Shown here piece by piece: positions 38,101 to 46,661 of a stretch of DNA of 64,000 nucleotides. The stretch's first letter is position 1. Every line of letters begins with the position of its first letter. A program made the translations under genes and the position numbers. The stretch spans positions 62,001 through 126,000 of the forward strand of contig JASAON010001643.1 in the NCBI GenBank assembly GCA_030849065.1, written 5' to 3'. The notes beneath the pieces were generated by a model. It did no database searches. It saw only the letters and a list, made by a program, of their open reading frames with translations, and had not been told where the DNA came from. Source of the stretch: Jaenimonas drosophilae. Its lineage: Eukaryota; Euglenozoa; Kinetoplastea; Trypanosomatida; Trypanosomatidae.

Positions 38101-41100
38101 GTGGCCTTCTTGTCTGGAACTCCTGAGCTATCTTTCATCGCCACTGGCAGCTGGAGCCGCGCCCACACGTCCGCCATCGAGTGTCACGACGGTGCGCGTT
38201 GTGACCAGTTATGTTCGATGCTGCGACCGGGCTGAGCAGTCTTTTGTCCGACAAGTGGTGCTTGATTGGTTGCTGGCCCAGCCATCTCCCAGCCACCCTC
38301 AACGGATAGATCAGCTTCCCCTCATTGTCAAGCTGCAGGGCTTGGTAGCGTGGATAACCTCAAAGGATGGTGACAAGCAGCCACTCCCTCACATCCATCC
38401 CTTCACGGCGTTTGAGATGGCTTCTTTGGGGCTTCTTTTCGAGTCTTTGATGTGGGCCTGTCGGCATCGGTGTCGTGAGCTCGCCCATGAGTTCTACGTG
38501 GTCATGCAGCCTCTTCTTGAGCTCCTTGTACGAGTTCCCTCGGATTCTCGAGGATGGATGGATGTCAGGGAAGTAGTTGGGGCATCAGACGGAGCTGCTC
38601 TGCAACGGCAGTGGGAAAATCTTGCGAGTAGCGCATTGGCCGCTTATGTGGTGTTGCTGCAGTGTCTCTCAAGTGGAACAAATGACGAAGTACTTCTTCG
38701 TTGGCCGTTGATTCACGATGTCTCGGTTAAGCTGATGCAGGCATCCCCGCTTCCTCTTACGGACGCATCAAGGAGTGTGAGCAACAACAACACCGTGAAC
38801 GATGGCCATCGCCGCGTGACTTGCTCGCTCGCCGATCAGCTGAGTGCCATCATGGTGAAGCTGTGCAGGAATCTCCATTCCCTGTCTCGGCCGAGTAGAA
38901 GAAGATCACCTCAGCACAACTCCGTTGAATGCTCTACTTCTGACTTTCTGACCCTGCTTCAGCAACTCACAGACGAGTGGATCTTTCCTCTATTGTCATC
39001 CCATGCCGTCACCTCGGACCCCTCATCCTATGATACGGTACTCCGGTCTACGAAGAAGATCATTGAGTGCCACTGGAGGACTTACCGTACGCTATTGGAA
39101 CAGTGGATGGGGTCCCCAAAGGCGGTACCAACGTGCTCCCCGCCGTGGGCGGAGGGGCTCGCTTGTCGCTTAGCTTCACTCCTCACTGCGGAGCTTCTGT
39201 TTCTTTGCGAAGAGAATGACTTCCGCAGGCACCTCCGACAGTGGGCCATTATGACGTCAACGATGGATGCGGCCACTGTGGATGAAACGGAGGCCGTCAT
39301 GCACGTTACCTCTACCATCTCCATGCTGGAGTCGGTAGAAGGAATGTACGTCATGCCATCTGATGGAACACAATCCAGTGGAACCGACCAAGAGCAACGT
39401 CATGGAGTTGTGGTGTTGTTTGGTGAGATCGTGGCGGAGCTCACTGCGGAAAAAGTTCAACTCCGTGAAAGGATGACGAAACCAAACTACGTGAAGGACA
39501 CGTCTGCAGGACCCAGTGTTGCCCCGTTGGCCCTTCGGCGACTCCAGGAGGCCTCACTGGCGCTACTTGTCAGCTCGGCCTGTGAAGGGAATGGTAGCAT
39601 TGCATCATTGGGGAGCATCGCGTTAGTGCCCACATTGATGTCATGGATGGTGTCACCAAGGGTGTACGAACAACTTCTCCAGCTCGTGGAGATGAATGGA
39701 GTGGACGCTCTACAACTTGATGGAGCCGTGGTGGAAGTCTTCGCATCCATGGAAAAGGTATATCGCTGTGGCCACACAGCGCCAAGCCATCCGCTGCCAG
39801 CAGGAAAATTTTTGCGCTATCTCGTTTGTTCTCGTGCGCAACGGGTGTCCTTTGCGCTGACCGAAAACATCGCTATTGCTGCGCTGCGGGCCTTGGCCTG
39901 CGATGAGGCGTCGCTCATGGCCTCCCACGCAGAACTTGTCTCCATGCTAACGGCCCACCCTCGACTCGTGGCACATGGGCTACTGCCGCTGTGGAGATCA
40001 GAAACCTTTACAGCCACCCAAGAAGCTGCGCTGCACACATTCTTTCATCACTTGTTGAGTACCAGGTTGGTTGGTGGTCCAGCTGCTCGTCAGGCGGTTT
40101 GGTGGCTCATCAACACTCGTGGATCCTGCCAGCAGCCAGCTACGTCGGCTGCAGCTGACAGAGAAGCATGTGGATGCTGGACGACGCAGGATTGGCTGGA
40201 CTATGCGCAACAACAAGAGGCGCTCGTGTTGGAGCTGCTTCATCTTGACCAAAACGCTGAAGGATCCATAGCGGGGTCAGGCGAACCCAAGGCAGCCACG
40301 ACGCCATCACCAGATGATGTGCGGGCTGCTGCTGCTGCTCTTGTTCCCATTCCTACACCCAAATTGGAGACAAGAGCCGGCCTGTGGGTTTTCCACGAAA
40401 AGGCGGTGTCTGCTCGCCGGCAACGGTCCAACCCCATGACAGCATCATCTGCGGCAGAACTTCTGCGTTATGTGTTTCAGCCGCGCGACAAGGAATCACG
40501 ACAGGGGATCTACGTGGAGCACGATGAGCTTGATGCGTTAATGCAACTTGCCGCGAAGCAGCTCTCCACGCACGAGAAGGAGTCCTTCCAGTACTGCAAT
40601 CGGTCTAGATCCCCAACGCACCAACTTGCGGGAAGGCTGACGGAGTGGTGCCTAGATCGGCGTACGCAGCTGGACCTTCGCTCCCAATTCTACCGACTTG
40701 GCACTTCCGACGCACCAACTGTGCTATCCGTGGCAGAGCTGTGGCTCCTCATGCTAGCCAAGCACGTGGTTCAAGGTGGTTTCGTGCTTGAGGGCCAACA
40801 GGACTACCAACAAGATGCGAGCTCCTCAGCTGAGGCAGTGGATGAGTGGAGGCAATTGTGGACCGTCGTGGTTCCTCCTTATGCTGTGAGCACGTGGGCT
40901 GGCATCAAGGAATGGCTGACGTCCTCGCTAGCACCACGCCCTACGAAGGACTCGTCAGAGTCATCTAACCTTCCATGGACCACAATTCTCTCGCTGGTTG
41001 AGGTGGTTGCCATGGACCTTGGCCGACGTTTCAGTAGAACCAGTCACAAGTCTGCCAGTGGGCTCCCCCCGCCTGATGAATATCGGGATCTTCTCTTCGC

Positions 41101-43174
41101 GCTTCTCCTGTGCGGTGATGCAATCCAACCTGGATGGGCGACGCACTTCGTCATCACACGTCTTCATCACCAACTCGCGCTGGACATGATTCGCGATAGG
41201 ACTCCTCAAAGTCCAACAGCGTGGATGCAGCTCACTCGCTTCTCCATGAATGTCCTTCAATCGCAGCATGCGAAGGGCACGGACAGCCTTCATCAAGAAG
41301 AGTTGGAGTTGGCCCTCTTGTGTCGGCAGGTCTGTCTTCAGCATGGGTTGCTACAACTGTTGTGTCCAGACGAAGTCTCCGAAGAAACAGATGCTCTTGT
41401 TCAGTCCTATGTGGTGCATCTTGGCCGTGAAGCGGGTCCTCTCGTACTTCAAGAGTCCGGCAGCAAGGAGGTGGCAGTGATTCACCAAGCATGGCTCCAC
41501 TGCGTAGTCCTCTGCGGTGCCTGGAGAGAATTGTTGTGGCCGATCAAACATGCCCTGCGTTCCCTCGTGTTGTCGTCCACCGATCGTCACGAGAACGCAG
41601 CCTCCCTTCGGGGATCTCCGGACTGGCAGCTAGTTGTGAGCCTCATTCCCCTCGTCCTCTGCGTGTCGCTTCGAGTGAAGAGCACCGTTGCTCTGCATGC
41701 CTGTCAAGACATTCTCGCGCAGCAACTCCGTCAGGTAGAGGAATGCGCGAATGAGTCGCCTGTCAATGTCAAGATTGCACTGGACCACCTTTCCTCGTTT
41801 ATCCTGCAACTTCACGATTGTCTGTTGGTAAGCGCCGATGCCACCATTGCGCGGTGCTGCGCCACGACGTCACGGACGCCAGCCTACCTGATGAAGTTGA
41901 TTTTGGTGAGGCCCGTTGGCATTCTGCTCCTGTGTGCACGGAATCATTCCATGGTTGCACATGACATCATCAACGCTGTCTGCACTCTGATGGGAGGAAC
42001 CAGCCAACAGTGGGAGAGGGGCGTCGAGGCTCGCTGGACACCAGTTGAAAACTCCATGAAGGGAGCCACCAACAGTGAACCAAATACTGATGATCTCCAG
42101 TCAGCCATCACGACGGTGATGAATGCCACCAAAGAAGACTTTGAGCTCTTCAAACAACTGGAGTCTCGACGACGAACGAGGCCGCTTGGGACGAGGTCAA
42201 CGGTTGCTGGTGTATCGCTTCAGCGCGCTTGGCGAAGCCTGGAGCGTGGCCTGGGGTCGCCCTCTTCCATAAGCTGTGAACAAGTCTTGGAATTCTTCCG
42301 CTGTCTATCGAATGTTCCACACACTGTTCACTTCATTCCGCAGTCGTGGACGGAGGCCGTCATGGCCGCCTGTCCTTCATGGAGCGCTGCCCTGGAATTG
42401 GTGCGCTTCTCTCTCTCCACAGTTCCTTTTGGCGGTCCATCACCCGTCCAGCACCATTTGGCCATGTTGATGCTCCGCCGGTCACGCACCGACGTCATTT
42501 TTCACGACAGTGTCTTTGGAGTCCCTACAATAATTCCGACATCACCTTGGTGGCATGCTGTGTTGGAGAATGCCTCTCTCACCGGAGAAGCGGCAGCCAC
42601 TTGGCAACTCTTTGAGCTGCTTACACCTTCCAAGCCCATGGGCGGTGCAGATGCACTGAAGGGCTTTCCCGCTCGGCTGGTTGTGGAGATGATGCGTCAC
42701 TCCGTGCGGAGCCCATCAGCAACGGTGTCGCTCTACGCTGTCTTCTCCATCGTCGCAGCGGGGCGTCCATTGCGAGGCGTTCACGTTTTCTTATCTCTTC
42801 TCCGCTGTGCATCCCTTCATCGCATCGAGTGTTTGGCGGTGAAGGCGATGGTTGATTTCCATCACCTCGATCAAGGCTCGCACACATCTTCTGGCCGAAC
42901 ACTGGAGTTGACGTCTCCGCTCTGTGAGGCGCTTCATGCCTTTACGACGCTCTCTACTGTGCCCGCGGATGCCTATCCTACTCCTCCAGTGGAGCCTTCC
43001 TTCTCCGAGTCTGGGCGGCGACTGGTGTGGTCAGCCTTTTCTGAGCTATGTCGATCACGCGTCATCAGTGAGGAAGTTGGTCTTGCCGTGGTTCAGCTCT
43101 TTGAACCTCGACTGACACCGGTGGAGCAGCTCATGGTGACGACCCACTACACTCTGCGAACCCCAGCTCCGTGA
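35153..43174 (+). CDS. Giant (2673-residue) helical-repeat protein, probably mitochondrial
   Basis: The longest gene of the window. The N-terminus (MARQAVRRGYTTVWTL, followed by WYPRLWCF and RRW) is rich in Arg, Trp and Tyr and lacks acidic residues, as expected of a mitochondrial presequence. Residues about 190-290 resemble the first helices of a PPR-type solenoid (e.g. NAQTFGILMDAAMERGLWMA, near residues 300-320), and PSTVYLMVQLLQAAGESGKI occurs near 425. Most of the remaining sequence is Leu/Ala/His/Trp-rich alternating helices without an obvious enzyme motif, interspersed with Ser/Thr-rich loops. It could be an RNA-binding or scaffold protein of mitochondrial gene expression; this is inference. 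There is no internal stop over 8 kb, codon use is uniform, and no internal tract/AG was seen that would split it. The start is set by tract 35085-35109 and AG 35117-35118. Confidence 0.75.
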   Translation: MARQAVRRGYTTVWTLAWYPRLWCFPRLQRRWGSEILSTTPASSASPPSTAMAGLSTARDLQAALMSLAQEQRPLDASTSDSVSQAAIQTKSKSNNSTSSSDQSVGTSPEDEGWRQVAGEAALLSRMLLNKRRRSDRVMRNHHDSSPQRISHSSLTPIPTASPPVPTTSSVWMQALTMFSASLQQAVTPTTQHINLLLAIIAKERVWRSVDEVERFYLRFVESAKSLREEREARLEAATEAYSEGLLARHRGPRREEVLYDSDDMVGDDSPEPSPFAQQVRLRHEIRELRSVEHSLLPNAQTFGILMDAAMERGLWMAALGYFDSILDASMNVTEAVLALALRACLAGGALTPWAITADDDAGASTTQRLPLKTNQRGPALRASALPRHTSQAAQTTSTPSRPPLLWETAYEWFLWWSPNHAAPSTVYLMVQLLQAAGESGKIIHLYHTCTGAFAADEVGGFATCWDAVSANSNEHHPTVAALWEAVGDAARERGDWKVSLSLWQQAATRWRRLAASLIAPPSPHRVTSVSLSVAASLAPSSSSRLHQLAQRLQVSALHTLRRVHRYADILALYRTHGWSADSPYRSLWTPEAITFVAQAAFATQNVPLLLELSGVVGDTEGSAPPCAPTFDVFDCTLRAIQQQVILLSPVRTHVTGSNTNWVELSQNVYAACIRHALHPRGTTPPPAASSHGPLMQMLSQIRGPVVASGVMKPLWQQALEHLSHVRRSDAVMVALTLDILAHSATSRQPNSASPHPALWQAAMSVFSRCVQDAAVTPTEDGRVELQQQLALTAVTASAVTQTITWMSSHQPFAALSLLHLSRTYHWLPEEHGQRLQLIVQAEAAHHVETRLALTNPLPVASTNGVSSTRAMDDFIAWVATRSQRIAPLDGMGMSPAVEADASVRRAWAKILDAAVMCMQQLHHSSEPATASLHNLIGEFRAAWRLEEGSTPSSVVACGSMAPVIVNAVLQQVMVTAAHRWTLWPSCLELLSYLSSPLAAGAAPTRPPSSVTTVRVVTSYVRCCDRAEQSFVRQVVLDWLLAQPSPSHPQRIDQLPLIVKLQGLVAWITSKDGDKQPLPHIHPFTAFEMASLGLLFESLMWACRHRCRELAHEFYVVMQPLLELLVRVPSDSRGWMDVREVVGASDGAALQRQWENLASSALAAYVVLLQCLSSGTNDEVLLRWPLIHDVSVKLMQASPLPLTDASRSVSNNNTVNDGHRRVTCSLADQLSAIMVKLCRNLHSLSRPSRRRSPQHNSVECSTSDFLTLLQQLTDEWIFPLLSSHAVTSDPSSYDTVLRSTKKIIECHWRTYRTLLEQWMGSPKAVPTCSPPWAEGLACRLASLLTAELLFLCEENDFRRHLRQWAIMTSTMDAATVDETEAVMHVTSTISMLESVEGMYVMPSDGTQSSGTDQEQRHGVVVLFGEIVAELTAEKVQLRERMTKPNYVKDTSAGPSVAPLALRRLQEASLALLVSSACEGNGSIASLGSIALVPTLMSWMVSPRVYEQLLQLVEMNGVDALQLDGAVVEVFASMEKVYRCGHTAPSHPLPAGKFLRYLVCSRAQRVSFALTENIAIAALRALACDEASLMASHAELVSMLTAHPRLVAHGLLPLWRSETFTATQEAALHTFFHHLLSTRLVGGPAARQAVWWLINTRGSCQQPATSAAADREACGCWTTQDWLDYAQQQEALVLELLHLDQNAEGSIAGSGEPKAATTPSPDDVRAAAAALVPIPTPKLETRAGLWVFHEKAVSARRQRSNPMTASSAAELLRYVFQPRDKESRQGIYVEHDELDALMQLAAKQLSTHEKESFQYCNRSRSPTHQLAGRLTEWCLDRRTQLDLRSQFYRLGTSDAPTVLSVAELWLLMLAKHVVQGGFVLEGQQDYQQDASSSAEAVDEWRQLWTVVVPPYAVSTWAGIKEWLTSSLAPRPTKDSSESSNLPWTTILSLVEVVAMDLGRRFSRTSHKSASGLPPPDEYRDLLFALLLCGDAIQPGWATHFVITRLHHQLALDMIRDRTPQSPTAWMQLTRFSMNVLQSQHAKGTDSLHQEELELALLCRQVCLQHGLLQLLCPDEVSEETDALVQSYVVHLGREAGPLVLQESGSKEVAVIHQAWLHCVVLCGAWRELLWPIKHALRSLVLSSTDRHENAASLRGSPDWQLVVSLIPLVLCVSLRVKSTVALHACQDILAQQLRQVEECANESPVNVKIALDHLSSFILQLHDCLLVSADATIARCCATTSRTPAYLMKLILVRPVGILLLCARNHSMVAHDIINAVCTLMGGTSQQWERGVEARWTPVENSMKGATNSEPNTDDLQSAITTVMNATKEDFELFKQLESRRRTRPLGTRSTVAGVSLQRAWRSLERGLGSPSSISCEQVLEFFRCLSNVPHTVHFIPQSWTEAVMAACPSWSAALELVRFSLSTVPFGGPSPVQHHLAMLMLRRSRTDVIFHDSVFGVPTIIPTSPWWHAVLENASLTGEAAATWQLFELLTPSKPMGGADALKGFPARLVVEMMRHSVRSPSATVSLYAVFSIVAAGRPLRGVHVFLSLLRCASLHRIECLAVKAMVDFHHLDQGSHTSSGRTLELTSPLCEALHAFTTLSTVPADAYPTPPVEPSFSESGRRLVWSAFSELCRSRVISEEVGLAVVQLFEPRLTPVEQLMVTTHYTLRTPAP

Positions 43175-43384
43175 TGGATGACCATTTGGGATTTTGGATT
43201 CTCCTACCCCCATACTCCCAATGAGACCGGATGTGATTATCTCCACATGAAACTAAGTTGTTGGTGATTATATGTTACCATCTCTCTGTGCGCGCGACTG
43301 TGAACTTGGTCACTGGCTGCCTCTTCAACGTCCTTCTCTCCAAAATCATGTTTGTTTTGATTAGGCATTCATACAGGAGGTCGT

Positions 43385-45184
43385 ATGAGGCGCTGCTTAC
43401 GGAGACTAGGTTCGACCAATCGGTACACCGATGGCTCCGGTCGAGCTCTAGACAGCAGTGATCTTCCCACATCCTTGGATCTCCAGCCCATCAGCAACCG
43501 GGCTTATCCTGTTCAGGGTGAACATTGGCTACCCGTCATTGCCGGGAAGCCTTCTCCGCAGAAGGGCAACGTTATCATCTCTGGAGCGGGAGTTGTGGGA
43601 CTCTCAATCGGTACGCAGTTTGCCCTCCGTGGATGGCACACGACAATAGTGGAACGAGCCTCCCGGCGGTTGGACAGTCAGCGTCGGCCGGCATCGGAGA
43701 TGATGCTCCACGACGCTCGGGCTTCAGCCATCACCGTGGATCCGTTGCGACCCTTTGATGCGTTGGAGTACGCTTTAGTGAACCGACGTGCGGCCAACGC
43801 GTTGGAAGCGGCTGGGGTTCGTGTTGGGGCCTTTCGTGATTACGGCGTACCCGTCTCAGGCGTCATGGACCACCCTGGGGCCTACAACAGCTGGCTGACC
43901 AAGGGTTTGGTGGAGCATCACTCCTTCGCCACAAAGGTGCTTTCCATGGACCTTTGGCTATTGCGGCAGCACATGACCCGTCATGCCGAGGGACTCACAC
44001 AAGGAAGCTTGGAGGTGTTCTATGATCATACCGTCGAGGCTGTCTATCCTTTGAAGCAGCAGGCTGTTGTGAAGCCCTGGGAAGGAAGTGTCGCACAGAA
44101 AGAATGGCGCCAAGCCAACAGTATAGTCGCCGGCACAACTGGTGAGGCGGAGGATATGGTGTTGAAGCTCAAGCAGGAGCAAGTTCGTCGCAAGAAGAAC
44201 ACGAGCCTATCCATTAGTCCACTCAAGTGGGCCAAGCAGTTTGTGAAGGACGCGGTCGACTATGACCTTCTCATTGGTGCCGAGGGTATCAATTCACGTA
44301 TGCGGGATGCGCTTGACATTGAGGGTTTCGCCGCTGACATCGACTTTGGTGTGAAGTGGTTCTTGTTAGAATCCTCGTCGCTCAGTGCGGCACACATCCA
44401 TCGGTGGTTGCACCGCCGACAACACGCACCGGTGAAGAGTGCGGAGAGCTACCACATCCAGTCGCCCTATCAGGTTCCCATGTGTGTTGCCTTTCCACGG
44501 GTGGAGAATGCGGAGTCGTCACAGTCCCCAAGCCCGTCGAGCTCCCCTCGGCACTTCTTTTCTGTGATGGCCTACATGCCGATGCACGAGCTCATGGCGC
44601 TCTCCGATGAGGAAATGCTTCATCGATTTCTTCGCGATGTTGTGCAAGTGGACCCACAAGCGAAGTTGAAGTCGTTCACGCGCATCACCCAGCCATCCCC
44701 AACCATCTACTGTGAGAACCTCCACAACACCGTGGGCCTTCCATCTGCAGTGATGGTGGGTGATGCGGCTCACTACTGTCATCCATTCTGGATGCAGGGT
44801 CTCGCCATGGGCTTGGAAGATGGGCTGAATTTGCTCAATCAAGTTGACTCCTTCTCCCGGCACTTCTTTGAAGCCGTCAAGCAGTACAGCGATGAGCGTG
44901 GAGTCAGCGGAGATGCGATGCGTGAGCTAACGGATAACTGCCTCTACTACCAGCGAAAGAAGCACCGTAATCCTCTGATTCGTTTCCGGAACAGCTATCA
45001 ACAATGGATGAATCTGGTGACACCCAAGCGCATCAACGATATGTACGAAGGCTCCGTCAATCACGTTTACTCACGTAGCATTGAAGACATGCTCAATGGG
45101 AGGGGGTACACCTCCTACGACTACGCAGAGAAGCAGCAAGCCAAGCACCGCAGTTTTTACCACATTGGGCGGCTCTACACGTAG
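43385..45184 (+). CDS. FAD-dependent monooxygenase, kynurenine 3-monooxygenase-like
   Basis: 599 residues of the group A flavoprotein monooxygenase fold. The FAD-binding Rossmann motif is GAGVVG at 67-72 with Glu90 at the end of strand 2. A GAEGINSRMRDAL segment occupies the second nucleotide motif, where most family members have Gly-Ala/Cys-Asp-Gly, so Asp is replaced by Glu. GDAAHYCHPFWMQGLAMGLE near residue 459 is the GD motif that contacts the FAD ribityl chain. The C-terminal 130 residues, with a long basic helix, resemble kynurenine 3-monooxygenase more than COQ6/UbiH, in my judgement. The N-terminus is basic (MRRCLRRLG) and could target mitochondria. Reaction and substrate are not proven. 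AG 43363-43364 lies 20 bases before ATG 43385. Confidence 0.72.
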   Translation: MRRCLRRLGSTNRYTDGSGRALDSSDLPTSLDLQPISNRAYPVQGEHWLPVIAGKPSPQKGNVIISGAGVVGLSIGTQFALRGWHTTIVERASRRLDSQRRPASEMMLHDARASAITVDPLRPFDALEYALVNRRAANALEAAGVRVGAFRDYGVPVSGVMDHPGAYNSWLTKGLVEHHSFATKVLSMDLWLLRQHMTRHAEGLTQGSLEVFYDHTVEAVYPLKQQAVVKPWEGSVAQKEWRQANSIVAGTTGEAEDMVLKLKQEQVRRKKNTSLSISPLKWAKQFVKDAVDYDLLIGAEGINSRMRDALDIEGFAADIDFGVKWFLLESSSLSAAHIHRWLHRRQHAPVKSAESYHIQSPYQVPMCVAFPRVENAESSQSPSPSSSPRHFFSVMAYMPMHELMALSDEEMLHRFLRDVVQVDPQAKLKSFTRITQPSPTIYCENLHNTVGLPSAVMVGDAAHYCHPFWMQGLAMGLEDGLNLLNQVDSFSRHFFEAVKQYSDERGVSGDAMRELTDNCLYYQRKKHRNPLIRFRNSYQQWMNLVTPKRINDMYEGSVNHVYSRSIEDMLNGRGYTSYDYAEKQQAKHRSFYHIGRLYT

Positions 45185-45377
45185 CACGCTCACTGGAAGT
45201 GGAATCACTGCAGGTTGGGCCACATCTTCTGGTACGGACGCATCACCCTAAGCAAACCTCATCTACTTGCAACTGTAGAGCGTCACGCTGCATTAAACAC
45301 TTCTGACATCCCTGACCACCTCCTTCGTCGTCTTTGCATTCACCACAAACATCTACAGGCTACAAAGACTACAAGAG

Positions 45378-46373
45378 ATGGCGTCCGACGGGTTTCGATT
45401 CTCCTTTGGCGATAGCGCTGAGCCTGCATCGGAAGAGGTAGCTGGAACACGATGGGGTGAGCCAACCCAAGCAATTGGCAGCTTTCCATCCTATCAGCTA
45501 AGCAAGGCGTTGCTTCAAACGTGGGGGCAGGCCTACCCTCAGGAAGGCACCTCCCTCTCACACGATGCTTCAGCCCGCCGCTCCAAGGAGCCAACGGCTG
45601 CGCGTCCGCTGGAGCTTCGTTTGCAAACCAGCACCACGCCGTGTGTGGAGTTCATTCTTTGCTATCAATCAGCTGTGGAGGTGGACGGGCTGACCAACGT
45701 GAGCAGTTCCACAGCGAGTGACGATCGTCGAGACATCGTCCCTGGGCAGTACTACGGTGGACTCAAGGTGTGGTCTTGTGCTGCAGATCTGTCAAGTTAC
45801 CTCGTGCAGCAGGCAGATATCTGGATGGAATGGATGGCTGATGGTGCGACTGGCCCTCGCCGGGTCATGGAAATTGGCTGTGGTCAAGGACTCCCCGGCC
45901 TTACCAGCCTCTGTCTTGGAGCTCCCTTGGTGACCTTTCAAGACTACAACGCTGAGGTGCTGGAGCTCTGTGTGAAAGGAAACGTTGCAGCCACACGAGT
46001 CGCCAATGCTGCTTCCACAGTTTCTCTCCCAGAGCAAACCGTGACGTTGGTTCATGGGGATTGGGTTGATTTTCACTGCTCTTCACAGTCTGCATCACCG
46101 GAGTGGTACGACCTGGTGCTGGGAAGTGACGTCACATTTGATGAAGAAGCCTGTGAGAAGGCCGCGCTGCTGCTTTCGCGCTGCTTGCGACCAGGAGTGG
46201 GTATGGCACTGATCGCGTCAAAGTTCTACTACTTCGGAACCAATGGTGGATCACTGGAGTTTACTAAAGCTGCATCCAAGTATGGCATGCAGGTTCGTAC
46301 CGACGCAGTAATGGGGGACGGTGCTGAGGGCATGAAACGAGTCATTCTTCGAGTGACTTGGTTGGACCACTAA
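45378..46373 (+). CDS. METTL18/HPM1-like protein histidine methyltransferase
   Basis: 331 residues with a class I SAM-dependent methyltransferase domain. The features typical of METTL18/Hpm1 are GQYYGGLKVWSCAADL (123-138), the SAM motif MEIGCGQGLPG (164-174) and FQDYN (187-191), followed by YDLVLGSDVTFDE about residues 245-257. In yeast and human this enzyme methylates a histidine of ribosomal protein uL3 (established). The first about 85 residues are polar and variable. A similar type of methyltransferase domain also occurs in the 10.9-13.8 kb fusion gene, but the motifs differ (here QDYN), so this is a separate subfamily. AG 45357-45358 lies 20 bases before ATG 45378. Confidence 0.78.
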   Translation: MASDGFRFSFGDSAEPASEEVAGTRWGEPTQAIGSFPSYQLSKALLQTWGQAYPQEGTSLSHDASARRSKEPTAARPLELRLQTSTTPCVEFILCYQSAVEVDGLTNVSSSTASDDRRDIVPGQYYGGLKVWSCAADLSSYLVQQADIWMEWMADGATGPRRVMEIGCGQGLPGLTSLCLGAPLVTFQDYNAEVLELCVKGNVAATRVANAASTVSLPEQTVTLVHGDWVDFHCSSQSASPEWYDLVLGSDVTFDEEACEKAALLLSRCLRPGVGMALIASKFYYFGTNGGSLEFTKAASKYGMQVRTDAVMGDGAEGMKRVILRVTWLDH

Positions 46374-46569
46374 CATCCCAACACAACTCAGCTAATGGGA
46401 ATGGATGGGATCATGCAGGCAGCTACTCAACTAACCTCACTTCCCCTTTTTCATTATGTGTTTCTCTGTCTCTACTTCAACTTATGCATTCCTTGTTGGA
46501 TCCGATCTTGCCTCTTTCAAGGTATTCTTGCCCTTGGTGATCTTCAATTTAGTAGTAGTGTCAATCAAA

Positions 46570-46650
46570 CTTCTCACCCCCCACACACACACCTTCCTCA
46601 TCCATCACAACAACGAGCTCCCACATTTTGTAATCACGGAGCATACACAG
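46570..46650 (+). promoter_or_regulatory. Trans-splice region for the two-unit membrane protein gene
   Basis: Pyrimidine-rich tract at about 46570-46602 with candidate acceptors AG 46616-46617 and AG 46649-46650. The first ATG after either is 46662, which removes 89 upstream codons of an otherwise open frame. Confidence 0.55.
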
Positions 46651-46661
46651 CGGTCAGTACG

